A stretch of 42,458 bases of DNA from Paractinoplanes tereljensis (lineage in GTDB: Bacteria; Actinomycetota; Actinomycetes; Mycobacteriales; Micromonosporaceae). Below the pieces are notes generated by a model. It ran no database searches and was not told the origin of the DNA. It saw only the letters and a list, made by a program, of their open reading frames with translations. The stretch spans positions 1-42,458 of the forward strand of contig NZ_BOMY01000005.1 in the NCBI RefSeq assembly GCF_016862435.1, written 5' to 3'. Every line of letters starts with the position of its first letter. Within the stretch, counting starts at the first letter, position 1. Both the position numbers and the translations under genes were made by a program. Shown piece after piece: positions 26,001-34,749 of this stretch.

Positions 26001-29000
26001 ACGGGAAGGTGAACGGCAGCGCGACCGTGGTCACCGCGTCGTCACCGGTCAGCGTCAGGGCACTGGCCGCGGTGACGAACGTGCCGGTGGACTCGTCGCA
26101 GGTGTAGCCGAGGTCGTCGGTCGGGTCGGAGACAACCAGGTCCTGCCAGAAGTCACCGTCCAGCGGGACCGTGACGGTGAACCGCTTGCCGCAGCGCCCG
26201 CCGACCGTCGCCGTGATGGTGACCGACCCGTTCGGCACGTCGGTGAAGGTGTAGGTGCCGTCGTCGGCGGTCGTGGTGGTGCGCCCGCTCGGCGTGATCG
26301 TGACGGTCGCGCCCACCACCGGCAGGAAGTCGACGTCGTCGAGCACCATGCCGCTGAGCGTTCCGCCGCCGGTCACCTGCATCTCCGCGGTGCCGATCAG
26401 GCTGAGTGCGCCGTTCGCGCCGACCGACCGGGCGTACACCGTGGTGGTGCCGGCCGTGGTCGGGGTGACCGAACCGTCGGCGGTCGCGCCGGCCGTGGTC
26501 GGCGTGGCGGTCTTGTCGAGGATGGCCGACGGCGAGCTGTACTTGTACGACGTGACGTTGGTGTCGCCACCCGCGTTCAGTCGCACCGTGGCCGCCTTAC
26601 CCAGGGCCGGCGGCGTGGTGTCCGGGAAGGTCACCGCCGGCGGCAGCGGTGCGGTCAGCAGCGCGAGGTCGGCGGCCGGCACCACGAACGAGTACACGGC
26701 CAGGTCGTCGAGCTGGCCGGTGAAGTACCCGTCGGCGGCCGCGTTGAGCTTGCGGCGGCCGATCGTGACGTCGGTGGCGGCGTTGAATCCGCCGGTCAGC
26801 GTCGCGGTGGTGGTCTGCGCGACACCGTTGACGAAGAGCGTCAGCTTCTTGGTGGACACGTCGAAGGTGCCGGCGATGTGCGTCCACTTACCGGCGGTCG
26901 GTGCGGCGTTGGACAGCGCCTGATACTGCGTGGCGCTGGCGACGTCCGAGCCGGCCATGGCGAAACGCCACTTGTTGTCCGTACCGGAATAGCCGAGTGA
27001 GTAGGCCGACTGCTGGGCGCCGTTCGCGGCGATCACCGTCCGCTGGACGGTGCCGCCGGTGGCAGCCAGCTTGACCCAGGCGGCCACGGTGAAGCTGGAG
27101 TTGGTGGCGACGTTGGTGGAGACGTCGGTGTCCGGGTGCGGGAAGTGCACGGCACCGGTCTGCGACGCGTACGCCGTGGTGCCGTTCAGCGACAGCGCCT
27201 GGCCCACCCCGGAGCGCCCGGCGATCCGGGTCGCGCTGCCGGCCAGGGTCTGCGTGTTGCCATGATCGGTGCCGTCGACGGCGTTGCCGCTGGCCTCGTC
27301 GAAGTCCCAGGACGCGGCCGGCCCGTTCCCGCTCTTCACCTTGAACTTGTAGGTGAACGGGGTGGCCGAGAAGCGACCGGACTTCTCCTTGCTCCACACC
27401 TGCAGCGTGTTGACGCCGTCCTTCTTCGGGATCAGGTTGGGGATCTCACCACTGAAGTCGGCCTTGGCCGCGACCAGCGGTGCCGCGCTGGCCTGCACGC
27501 CGGTGTCCAGGGTGTACGCGTACGCCACGATGTCGGACGGCCGGCTGGCCGGCGCCCCGATGGTGAACTTGCCGCCCAGCCCGACCCCACCGGAGCCGGG
27601 CACCGTCGGCGCGTCGACCGGATAGCTGGTCGAGGCGACCGAGGTCGGCGCGGCCGGTGCGGTCAGGTCGGCGGTGAACTCGCAGGTGCCGGACCAGTCG
27701 CTGTAGTCGGTGCCGTCCCAGGTGCGGGTCTTCCAGATGTAGGTGGTGTTGTCGGCGAGCTTGCCGGTCGGGATCGCCTTGGAGACGGCCGACGGGTTAC
27801 CGGACGCCTGCGAGACCTTGTTGGTCTCGTTGGCGCTGCCGCCCGACGCCCACCAGTAGAAGTAGGTGGTCAGGTTCTGCTGACTGGTGTCGGTATCGGT
27901 CTGCTTGGCGGCCAGGATCGGCGTGCTGGTCAGCGCGTACGGCCGGGAAGCGCCGGTGGCGCAGGCCTTGCCGTCGGACTTGCGCTCACCGGGCGCGTTG
28001 GGCTTGGTGTTGTACGTGATCGCGAGCTTCGGCGACGAGTGGTTGAACCGCTTCCACTGGTTCTTGGTGCCCTCGTCGATCGCCTTGAGGCCGACCGTCA
28101 TGGTGGTCGACGCGTTCGAGTGCGCCACCATCGAGGTCACCGGGAACTCGTCGGCCCCCGGCCCGGCGCAGCCGTGCACCGCGCCGACCTTGCGGTTGGC
28201 CGCGGTGGTCGCGGTGTACGCGCTGTACCAGGTCGGCTGGTTGTTCCAGGTGGTCTTGTCGCTGATCGCACCGGTCAGCCAGAGCTTCGCGTTGGACTTG
28301 GGGCTGCACGTCCAGGCGTGCCGCTGCTCGATGCGGAACTTCGCGTCGAGGATGTGCTTGCCCTTGACCGCCGAGATGTCCATCCGGAAGAACGACCGGA
28401 CGATGTGGTCGCTGCACCCGGAGCAGTCCTCGGTGCGGCCCACACCGGCCGAGCCGAAGTTCTTGCCGTCGGTCAGCGCGGTCGAGTTCTTCCAGAACGA
28501 GCTGGTCTTGTACTTGCTCCAGACCGAGGTCCAGCTGCTGCCGGAGACGCTGCCGGTCCAGGCCGGGTCGATGTGGATCGGCAGGGTGGCGTCCGGGTCG
28601 GTCAGCAGCTGCTGGTCCGGGACGATGGTCATCGCGTTCTTGGCCAGCGAGACCTTCATCGGCGCGCGCCGCGCCCGCTCCTTGGCCGTCTTCTTGTCCG
28701 GCCCGTCCTTCTTCGGTACGAGCTTCGCGCCACCCTTCAGCTGCGGCGCCTCGGGAGCGGAGGCCGCGGCCTCGCCCTCGACCGAGGAGTCCCACATGAA
28801 CGGGGCCGGCGAGGTGAACACATCCGCGCCCTTGGCGTCGACCGCGCTGAGTGCGCCGGCGGCATCCGCCGCCACCTTCAGACCCTTGGTCGCGAGGCCG
28901 AATTTCAGGGCGGCGAGCTTCGGGTTGCGGGTGGCTTCCCGGGTACGGACGACAAGCTCTTCGGTGAAGCCGACGGCCTCCGCGGTCACCTTGAGGTCGA

Positions 29001-29511
29001 CGCCCGGGTACACGTCCCGGTAGGTCGCGGTGTCGCCGGTCAGCACCGGCTTCGGCAGCGTGCCCGGGAACGAGACGGCGAGTTCTTTCGCGCCGTCCTG
29101 CAGGGTCGCCAGCGGCCCGGCGCCGCCGCCCGAGAAGGTGAGCGGCAGCGCCGAGGCGCGCGGTGCGATCCCGGCCGAGGTGGCCTTGAGGTTGGTGTCG
29201 ACCGGCACCCAGCCGGTGCCCTTGCGCACCCGGACCGGCTCGATGCCGACCTCGAGGGTCTGCGAGCCGTCGGCGTTCGCCCAGGTCTGCGAGACCTCGG
29301 TGCGGTCGGTCAGGATCTCCACCGGCTTACCGCAGAGGGCGGCCACGCGCTGCGCGGCCGCCTCGTCGGCGGCCTCGGCGGTGCAGGCTGGTTTCGGGGC
29401 CGCGACCGCGGCGTCCGGAGTAGGAACGAAGGTCCCGCCCACTACTACCAACCCGGTAGCTAGGGCAAATCGACCTAAAAATGGCAGCACAAAATGGCTG
29501 GATCGCCGCAT
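23035..29511 (-). CDS. giant secreted DNRLRE/LamG protein with four carboxypeptidase-regulatory plus nidogen-like modules
   Basis: A 2158-aa surface protein. ATG 29511 is chosen because GGGGGA lies 6 bases upstream; a TTG at 29535 would add eight residues. A signal peptide ends near DAAVAA (about 38). A DNRLRE-type domain (about 310-500) has TWNNQPTWYSAYTAT. A LamG jellyroll lies at about 730-945. Four tandem units follow (about 1050-1320, 1320-1600, 1600-1880, 1880-2158). Each has a ~70-aa carboxypeptidase-regulatory beta-sandwich (for example GTYTFTDVP) and a ~190-aa nidogen-like domain: LTGDE, FPFYGQSYTSAW, NGL, APFWDDL, FVVEWRNV, SFEAV, VGIE. No catalytic site is evident. It heads the operon with the RHS toxin and likely acts in wall attachment or target binding. 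Confidence 0.85.
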   Translation of the reverse strand: MRRSSHFVLPFLGRFALATGLVVVGGTFVPTPDAAVAAPKPACTAEAADEAAAQRVAALCGKPVEILTDRTEVSQTWANADGSQTLEVGIEPVRVRKGTGWVPVDTNLKATSAGIAPRASALPLTFSGGGAGPLATLQDGAKELAVSFPGTLPKPVLTGDTATYRDVYPGVDLKVTAEAVGFTEELVVRTREATRNPKLAALKFGLATKGLKVAADAAGALSAVDAKGADVFTSPAPFMWDSSVEGEAAASAPEAPQLKGGAKLVPKKDGPDKKTAKERARRAPMKVSLAKNAMTIVPDQQLLTDPDATLPIHIDPAWTGSVSGSSWTSVWSKYKTSSFWKNSTALTDGKNFGSAGVGRTEDCSGCSDHIVRSFFRMDISAVKGKHILDAKFRIEQRHAWTCSPKSNAKLWLTGAISDKTTWNNQPTWYSAYTATTAANRKVGAVHGCAGPGADEFPVTSMVAHSNASTTMTVGLKAIDEGTKNQWKRFNHSSPKLAITYNTKPNAPGERKSDGKACATGASRPYALTSTPILAAKQTDTDTSQQNLTTYFYWWASGGSANETNKVSQASGNPSAVSKAIPTGKLADNTTYIWKTRTWDGTDYSDWSGTCEFTADLTAPAAPTSVASTSYPVDAPTVPGSGGVGLGGKFTIGAPASRPSDIVAYAYTLDTGVQASAAPLVAAKADFSGEIPNLIPKKDGVNTLQVWSKEKSGRFSATPFTYKFKVKSGNGPAASWDFDEASGNAVDGTDHGNTQTLAGSATRIAGRSGVGQALSLNGTTAYASQTGAVHFPHPDTDVSTNVATNSSFTVAAWVKLAATGGTVQRTVIAANGAQQSAYSLGYSGTDNKWRFAMAGSDVASATQYQALSNAAPTAGKWTHIAGTFDVSTKKLTLFVNGVAQTTTATLTGGFNAATDVTIGRRKLNAAADGYFTGQLDDLAVYSFVVPAADLALLTAPLPPAVTFPDTTPPALGKAATVRLNAGGDTNVTSYKYSSPSAILDKTATPTTAGATADGSVTPTTAGTTTVYARSVGANGALSLIGTAEMQVTGGGTLSGMVLDDVDFLPVVGATVTITPSGRTTTTADDGTYTFTDVPNGSVTITATVGGRCGKRFTVTVPLDGDFWQDLVVSDPTDDLGYTCDESTGTFVTAASALTLTGDDAVTTVALPFTFPFYGQSYRSAWVDTNGLVSFADPSGSHPGDGKSLPGTTTPDGLIAPFWDDLVVDSSSSVNTTSTTSTFVVEWRNVLRKGTTTERLSFEAVLTPDGKVTFNYTGLDTDNERGAKAVVGIEAPDGADGLTYAASEVALATGKTVTFATPAEMDIPATYSLTGKVLSMTGTAVSGAKVTLDPVGLTATTATDGSYKFDGLTADTYTVYSAQNSKCPQVAQAIVDLTANTVKDLQRALDYGGMGYACAQVTGTFTAAANVVTALTGDEATTGITFPFSFPFHGQTYTSATVSTNGFLTFGSALGTNTYANPTMPTLAAPNAVVAPFWDDLEIDASASVRTDTIGTAPNRKFVIEWRNAIFRPSGPDRITFEAVFSETTGEIAFNYGTLTTSLQQGAAATIGIENASGTVATLFSYQEARINSGGTITFAPNAAGTVSGTATVAVTGGPAAGLTVSLNPGGRTTVTDASGNYSFSGVPVGEYTVQVATGDSRCAGRYARSIVDTPGGTTDVDLSVMTDGDEFGYKCTSGTTTFIPGTTTEDWTGDETTWQKNPPFPIKLYGEAYTSAWINSNGVLAFKDPMYFGWIGSVNNELPTPGAEGQPDASVYPLWDDWGLDTASSIATTTTGTAPNRKWVVEWRNVYNFADTSLRTSFEAIMGENGTISFAYGSIPATSALAKGSSATVGIENGAGTIGFQYLYKEALLATGQGVTFVPSQPGVGAIKGTVTCEGNPATGVSVSAGGITGTTGADGTYRLDSVPAGDYAVIATQTGTCAGSSVGRATVGTNTEQVADFGLAATPAFSGYTVTEEAVTWTPADTTVLALTGDEALTKVTLPFPVTHYGKSYTSMWVDTNGLVAYTDPETPSSDAWPIPSPRNPEEPNNAVYPFWHDWVVDSSASVRTATRGTAPNRQFVVEWRNVASYEDPNTRVSFQLIIDEAGGYRFAYADIDGTFLELGGGATIGIENEDGTTAIQYAYRAPVLRSGLGLRFTAPTA

Positions 29512-29547
29512 GATGTTTCCCCCGTTATGCAACAAAACCTGAGAGGA

Positions 29548-29577
29548 ACCTTAGGGTTGTCACATTCGGGTGATCAA
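29548..29577 (-). promoter_or_regulatory. promoter of the LamG-RHS-immunity operon
   Basis: On the minus strand TTGATC (29572-29577) and TAAGGT (29548-29553) are 18 bases apart, in the only AT-rich stretch of the region. The predicted start is about 30 bases upstream of ATG 29511, with a good ribosome site between. Confidence 0.5.
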
Positions 29578-29596
29578 TCTATGTGAGATTATCGAT

Positions 29597-31672
29597 TTAC
29601 CTTGGCGAAACAGTGTCCGGTGTGGAATCCTGTAAAATCACCATTTGCTGGGTCGCCCGGGTCATGGCGACATAGCGGTCCACCGCGCCCCAGCCGGCCG
29701 GGTTGATCAGGACCACCAGGTCGAACTCCAGGCCCTTGGCCAGCTCCGGGGTCAGCCTGCGGATACGGTCCGTCTCCTCGATGACGGCGTCCCCGATGAC
29801 GCAGGCGACACCCTCCCCCGGCCAACCGGCCAGGATCGCGCCCAGCTCGGCGACCGCGCCGTGCCGGACCGGGATGCCGCTGCTGCGGATCGAGGTGGGC
29901 ACGTTGGCGTCCGGCAGCACCGCCCGGATGACCGGCTCGGCCTCGGTCATGATCTCGACCGGCGTCCGGTAGTTGATGGTCAGCGCGGACAGTTCGACCC
30001 GGCCCAGCCCGACCCGCTCGAGCCGTTCCCGCCACGACTCGGTGAACCCGTGCCGGGCCTGCGCACGGTCCCCCACGATGGTGAAACTGCGGGACGGGCA
30101 GCGCAGCAGCAGCATCTGCCACTCCGCGTCGGTGAGCTCCTGCGCCTCGTCCACCACGACGTGCGCGAACGGCCCGGCGAGCCGGTCGGCGTCGGCGCGC
30201 GGCAGCACGGCCTCGTCGACCAGGACGTCCCGCAGGTCCTGCTGCACCAGCATCTTCATCAGGCCCTCGCCGTCGTCGTGCACCGCCGAGGCGAGCAGGT
30301 CGTCGAGGACCAGGGCCATGCCCTGGCGTTGAACGGCGGTGGCGGCGTCCCGGCGGCGCTGGAGCCGGGCTGCCTCCGGGTCGCCGAGGCGCTGCCGGGC
30401 CGCGTCCAGCAGCGGCAGGTCGGACAGCGTCCACGCCTGGCCGTCCGGGCGCTGCAACTGGCGCACCTCCTCGATGCTGAGCCAGGGTGCGCATTTACGC
30501 AGGTAGGCGGGCACCGTCCACAGGTCGGCGACCAGGTCGGCCGCTTCCAGCAGGGGCCAGGCGCGGTTGACGGCCGTACGCAAGTCTTGGTCTGGATCTC
30601 CGATCGCGGCCAGCTCTTCCCAGACCTGCTCGCGGGCCTCGTTGTGCGGCACGCCCAGCCCGGCCGAGTCGAACGCCTCGGCCCAGTCCGCGGCACTCAC
30701 CCCGGCGGTCGCCTTGGCCGGCGGTTCCTCGTAGAACTTCACGGCCGCCTCGATCACCTTGACCATTGCGGCCGACGACTTCAGCCGGGCCACCTCAGGG
30801 TCCTTCTCCGGCCCGGCCGCCGCGCCCTCCGGGACGAGGTCGCGCAGCGTGCAGGTCTGCACGTCCTGTTCGCCGAGGCTGGGCAGCACGTCGGCGATGT
30901 AGTTCAGGTAGGGCTGATGCGGGCCGACCACCAGCACGCCGCCGTGCCGCTGGCCGAGGCGCGGGTCGGAGTAGAGCAGGTAGGCGGTGCGGTGCAGGGC
31001 GACGACGGTCTTGCCGGTGCCCGGACCACCGTCGACCACCAGCGCGCCGTTCGAACTCGCCCGGATGATGGCGTCCTGGTCGGCCTGAATCGTGCCGAGC
31101 ACGTCGCGCATCCGGGCCGAGCGATTGCTGCCCAGGCTGGCGATGAACGCGGACTGGTCGTCGAGCGCGGCGTGGCCCTCCAGCCCCTCCGGGGTGAACA
31201 CCTCGTCCCAGTAGTCGGTGATCCGCCCCTGACTCCACCGGTAACGGCGACGGCTGATCAGCCCCATCGGATTGGCGTGGGTGGCGCCGAAGAACGGTTC
31301 GGCGGCCGGTGACCGCCAGTCCACAAGCAGCCGGCGCCCGGCGTCATCGGTGAGCCCGAGCCGTCCGATGTAGACGGGCTCATCCCCGTCGGCCCCGGCC
31401 ATCCGGCCGAGACAAAGATCAAGACTGAAACGCCGAAGCGTACGCAGGCGGCCTTCCAGCCGGCGTACCTCCTGATCGCGGTCCACCGCCTGGCGGCCCT
31501 TGCCGGCCGGCGCCTTGCGGGCGACCTCGAGCCGCTCGCCGAGCTCGGCCATCGTCCGGTCCAGGCCGGCCGCCATCGCCGCGAAGTGCCGCTCGTCCAC
31601 GGCGACCAGCGCCGGGTCCGCCTTGGCCGGATGTGCCCGAAGATCAAAAACACTGGCAGTAACCGGACTCAC
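29597..31672 (-). CDS. helR: HelR-type RNA polymerase recycling motor ATPase (UvrD-like, HelD family)
   Basis: Superfamily-1 helicase-like ATPase that binds RNA polymerase and frees it from nucleic acids or bound rifamycins. The 691-aa protein has an N-terminal coiled-coil arm (about 25-85, ERLEVARKAPAG and QEVRRLEGRLRTLRRFSLDL), Walker A GGPGTGKTVVALHR (215-228), motif II HVVVDEAQELTDAEW (about 500), TIVGDRAQA (motif III), INYRTP (IV), LEFDLVVLINP (V) and YVAMTRATQQMVIL (VI). The HelD clade carries such an arm in place of typical helicase 2B functions. GTG 31672 has GGGAG upstream. The RAE palindrome at 31734-31752 supports HelR, whose family confers rifamycin tolerance, over general HelD. 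Confidence 0.88.
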   Translation of the reverse strand: MSPVTASVFDLRAHPAKADPALVAVDERHFAAMAAGLDRTMAELGERLEVARKAPAGKGRQAVDRDQEVRRLEGRLRTLRRFSLDLCLGRMAGADGDEPVYIGRLGLTDDAGRRLLVDWRSPAAEPFFGATHANPMGLISRRRYRWSQGRITDYWDEVFTPEGLEGHAALDDQSAFIASLGSNRSARMRDVLGTIQADQDAIIRASSNGALVVDGGPGTGKTVVALHRTAYLLYSDPRLGQRHGGVLVVGPHQPYLNYIADVLPSLGEQDVQTCTLRDLVPEGAAAGPEKDPEVARLKSSAAMVKVIEAAVKFYEEPPAKATAGVSAADWAEAFDSAGLGVPHNEAREQVWEELAAIGDPDQDLRTAVNRAWPLLEAADLVADLWTVPAYLRKCAPWLSIEEVRQLQRPDGQAWTLSDLPLLDAARQRLGDPEAARLQRRRDAATAVQRQGMALVLDDLLASAVHDDGEGLMKMLVQQDLRDVLVDEAVLPRADADRLAGPFAHVVVDEAQELTDAEWQMLLLRCPSRSFTIVGDRAQARHGFTESWRERLERVGLGRVELSALTINYRTPVEIMTEAEPVIRAVLPDANVPTSIRSSGIPVRHGAVAELGAILAGWPGEGVACVIGDAVIEETDRIRRLTPELAKGLEFDLVVLINPAGWGAVDRYVAMTRATQQMVILQDSTPDTVSPR

Positions 31673-31733
31673 GTCATCAGCTCCCGTTTTGGGCAGATTT
31701 CAGGCATGACCCGACGATTCTCCGTCACCACCC

Positions 31734-31752
31734 GGGTCTTGCCGCAAGCCCC
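31734..31752 (-). promoter_or_regulatory. rifamycin-associated element (RAE) upstream of helR
   Basis: The minus strand reads GGGGCTTGCGGCAAGACCC, an imperfect 19-bp palindrome. It closely matches the RAE described upstream of rifamycin-inactivating genes and helR in actinomycetes; from memory it differs at one position from the commonly cited form. It lies about 62 bases before the helR start and so probably mediates induction by rifamycins. Confidence 0.8.
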
Positions 31753-31902
31753 CCAGTGCGATATACGTTAAGAGTGGCGGGGGATGTTTCCTTCTCCCCT
31801 TCGGGTGTTGCCGTCCAGCAGGTAAGAAATGCGACACCCCTCGCGACCGGCCGTGCCGCATGCTGAACCGAGCGGTGTCGGGCCTGCCGGGGAGGTGGCG
31901 GC

Positions 31903-34749
31903 ATGACAATCCCGGTGGAACTTTCGTCGACCGACCGCATCGTCGGGCGCGAGATGGTGCTCGGCCATTTCGACACCTTCCTGGAATCGGCACGGGCCGG
32001 CCACGGCGGCGGTGTCGTCCTGTTCGGCGAGTCCGGGATCGGCAAGACCACGGTGCTGCGGTCCGTGGCCGGCCGGGCCGACGGCATGATCGTGCTCGCC
32101 GCCACCGGCCTCAAGTCCGAGGCCACCCTCGCCTTCGCGACGCTCGGCGACCTGCTGCGGCCGCTGCTGCCCCATCTCGACGAGCTGCCCGCGCCACAGG
32201 CCGCCGCGCTGCGCACCGCGCTCGCCCTGGACGACGGCACCGCGTCGCTCGGCCGGTACGCGGTCTGCCTCGGCGTCCTGACGCTGCTGAGCGCGGCCGC
32301 CGAGACCCGGCCCGTGCTGGTCGTCGTGGACGACGCGCAGTGGATGGACACCGAGTCGGCGGCCGCCCTGATGTTCGCGGCCCGGCGGCTGGAGAACGAC
32401 GCCGTCCTGGTGATCCTCGCGCACCGCGACGAACCGGGCCGGGACTTCGATCCGGCCGGCCTCACCGCGTTCCACCTCGCCGGCCTCGACCCGGCGGCGA
32501 GCGGCACCCTGCTCGCGTCGCTCAGCACCGAGCCGGTCGCGCCGGTCGTGGCCGACCGGCTGCATGCGGTCACCGGCGGGAATCCCCTGGCCCTGCGGGA
32601 GATCGGCCGCCGGCTGAGCGCCGCCGAACTCGCCGCCCGGCTCGCCATGCCGGACCCACTACCGATCGGGGCCGAGGTGCGCCGGATGTTCGCCGCCCGT
32701 CTCGATTCGCTGCCCGCCCCGACCCGGCTGGCCCTGCTCGTGCTGGCGCTCAGCTCCTCGGCCGCCGCCGACCGGCTGACCGGGCCGTTGCACGCCCTCG
32801 GGCTGGACAGCTCCACTCTGGAACCGGCCCGGACGGCCGGGCTGGTCACCGCCGACAGCACCCAGGTCTGCTTCGCGCATCCGCTGATCCGGTCGGTGGT
32901 CCAGGCCGACGCGACCGCGATCGCCCGGCACGACGCGTACGCCGCGCTGGCCTCGGCCACGACCGGCGACGAGGCCCTGCTCTACCGGGCGGCCGGAGCG
33001 ACCGGGCCGGACGACACGCTCGCCGCCGAACTGGAGGCCGCCGCCGACCGCACCCACGACCGGCTCGGGTTCGCCGGTGCCACCCGCATGCTGCACCGCG
33101 CGGCCACCCTCACCACCGGCCCCGATCACCGGGCCCGCCGGCTGCTGGCCGGGGCCACCTCGGCCCTCATCGCGGGCCGCGCCGACGAGGCGGCCGGCTG
33201 GCTGGAGACCGCCCGGGAACTGACCGGCGACCCGGCGATGATCGCCCAGGTCGAGCTGACCCGGGGCCGGGCGCTCACCATGCGCGGCACCCCGGCGATC
33301 GCACGGGAGGTGCTGGTCGGCGCGGCCGACGCGGTGGCCGGCCACGATCCCCGCGGGGCCGCCCGGCTGCTCTCCGAGGCCGTGCTGCCGGCGTTCACCG
33401 AGGGCCGCATCGACGACGCGGTGGCCCTCTGCGACCGCGCGGTGGTCCTCGCCGATCGGGTGGGTGCGGCCGCCGAACAGGGGCAGAGCCGGCTGGTGCT
33501 CGCGCAGGCGCACACGCTGAGCGGGCAGACCCGGCCGGCCCGGCGGGAGATCGACGGGCTGCGCCCCTACCTGGATCGGCTCGACCCGGTCGCCGACGGC
33601 ATGGTGCTGAGCATGCTGGGTGCCGCGCAGAGTTGGCTGGAACGGCCGGCCGACGCCCGCCAGACACTCGACCGGGTGGTGAACGCGTGCCGGCGGGCCG
33701 GTGCCCTGGGCCCGCTCGCGATCGCCCTCAGCCACCGCTGCGAGACCGCGCGGCAGGCCGGCGAGTGGGCGCAGGCCCGGGCCGACGGCGAGGAGTCGCT
33801 GCGCCTGGCCGGCGAGACCTGGCAGCCGTTGACGCTCGGGTTCGTGCAGGTGCTGCTGGCTCGGCTGGACGCGGCGCAGGGCCGAGCCGAGATGGCCGAG
33901 TGGCGGCTGGCCGAGGCCCGGCAGATGTCCGGCCCGCTCGGCATCAGCGGCCTGGTGTTCTGGGAGCGGGGCGTGCTGGGCCTGCTGCACCTGGCGGCCG
34001 GCCGGCCGGAGGAGGCGATCGGCTGCCTGGAACCGGTGCGCGAGTTCGCCGGGCGGCACGGCCTGCACAACCCCGGAGTGGTTCCCTGGGCGCCGGATCT
34101 CGTCGAGGCGTACTGGCGGGCCGGGCGGCCGGACCGGGCGGCCGAACGGCTTGAGTCGTTCGAGCGGCGGGCCACCGCGACCGGCCTGTCCGCCGCCGAA
34201 GCGGCGGTCCACCGCTGCCGCGGGCTGCTCGCCGCCGACGCCACGACGGCCGAACGGCATTTCCGGACCGCGATGGCCCTGCACGAGCGGTGTCATCGCC
34301 CGTTCGAGCAGGCCCGCACCGCGCTGTGTCACGGCGAGGTGATGCGCCGGCACCGCCGGATCGCCGGCTCGCGGGAACCGCTGGCCGAGGCTCTGCACAC
34401 GTTCCGGCGGCTGGGCGCCGAACCGTTCGCCGAACGGGCCGCCACCGAACTGGCCGCCGCCGGCGGGGCGACCCGGCCGGCCGGGGACGCGGAACTGGTC
34501 CAGCAACTGTCGCCGCAGGAGTTGCAGGTGGCGATGGCCGCCGCCCGGGGACACAGCAATCCGGCGATCGCCGGACTGCTGTTCCTGTCGCGCAAGACGG
34601 TCGAGGCGCACCTGTCGCGGGTGTACCGCAAGCTGGAGATCAGTTCGCGGAACCAGCTCCGGGCAAGTCTGGCGACTGTTGATGTGACCGAGTCACCGGA
34701 GCCGGATCCGGCAGATGACGGGCGAGTGCCGGGATCGCGTACGCCTTGA
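31903..34749 (+). CDS. LuxR-family large ATP-binding (LAL/STAND) transcriptional regulator
   Basis: A 948-aa regulator with the ATG at 31903 and GGGGAGG upstream. An N-terminal STAND-type ATPase has Walker A GESGIGKT (42-49) and Walker B VLVVVDDAQW (about 140-149), followed by HRDEP. A long helical TPR-like region covers about 350-850. The C-terminal LuxR helix-turn-helix (about 868-925) reads LSPQELQVAMAAARGHSNPAIA, then LFLSRKTVEAHLSRVYRKLEI, with all usual residues. LAL proteins sense small ligands and often control secondary metabolism or sugar use. Targets are unknown here; divergent helR shares the 230-base upstream region. Its last 110 bases overlap an opposing gene. Confidence 0.9.
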   Translation: MTIPVELSSTDRIVGREMVLGHFDTFLESARAGHGGGVVLFGESGIGKTTVLRSVAGRADGMIVLAATGLKSEATLAFATLGDLLRPLLPHLDELPAPQAAALRTALALDDGTASLGRYAVCLGVLTLLSAAAETRPVLVVVDDAQWMDTESAAALMFAARRLENDAVLVILAHRDEPGRDFDPAGLTAFHLAGLDPAASGTLLASLSTEPVAPVVADRLHAVTGGNPLALREIGRRLSAAELAARLAMPDPLPIGAEVRRMFAARLDSLPAPTRLALLVLALSSSAAADRLTGPLHALGLDSSTLEPARTAGLVTADSTQVCFAHPLIRSVVQADATAIARHDAYAALASATTGDEALLYRAAGATGPDDTLAAELEAAADRTHDRLGFAGATRMLHRAATLTTGPDHRARRLLAGATSALIAGRADEAAGWLETARELTGDPAMIAQVELTRGRALTMRGTPAIAREVLVGAADAVAGHDPRGAARLLSEAVLPAFTEGRIDDAVALCDRAVVLADRVGAAAEQGQSRLVLAQAHTLSGQTRPARREIDGLRPYLDRLDPVADGMVLSMLGAAQSWLERPADARQTLDRVVNACRRAGALGPLAIALSHRCETARQAGEWAQARADGEESLRLAGETWQPLTLGFVQVLLARLDAAQGRAEMAEWRLAEARQMSGPLGISGLVFWERGVLGLLHLAAGRPEEAIGCLEPVREFAGRHGLHNPGVVPWAPDLVEAYWRAGRPDRAAERLESFERRATATGLSAAEAAVHRCRGLLAADATTAERHFRTAMALHERCHRPFEQARTALCHGEVMRRHRRIAGSREPLAEALHTFRRLGAEPFAERAATELAAAGGATRPAGDAELVQQLSPQELQVAMAAARGHSNPAIAGLLFLSRKTVEAHLSRVYRKLEISSRNQLRASLATVDVTESPEPDPADDGRVPGSRTP

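Noticed and set aside
21415..27000. Very long open frame (about 1861 codons) on the + strand opposite the RHS and LamG genes
   Set aside because: It has no recognisable domains, is dominated by Gly/Val/Arg/Asp low-complexity sequence typical of antisense of high-GC genes, and lies over two clearly domain-bearing proteins.
27136..29463. Long + strand open frame opposite the LamG gene
   Set aside because: Composition is Arg/Gly/Val-rich without domains; it is antisense to a secreted protein with signal peptide and clear domains.
32659..34611. 650-codon - strand frame opposite the LuxR-type regulator
   Set aside because: The + strand protein has Walker motifs and a complete LuxR helix-turn-helix; the antisense frame has none.
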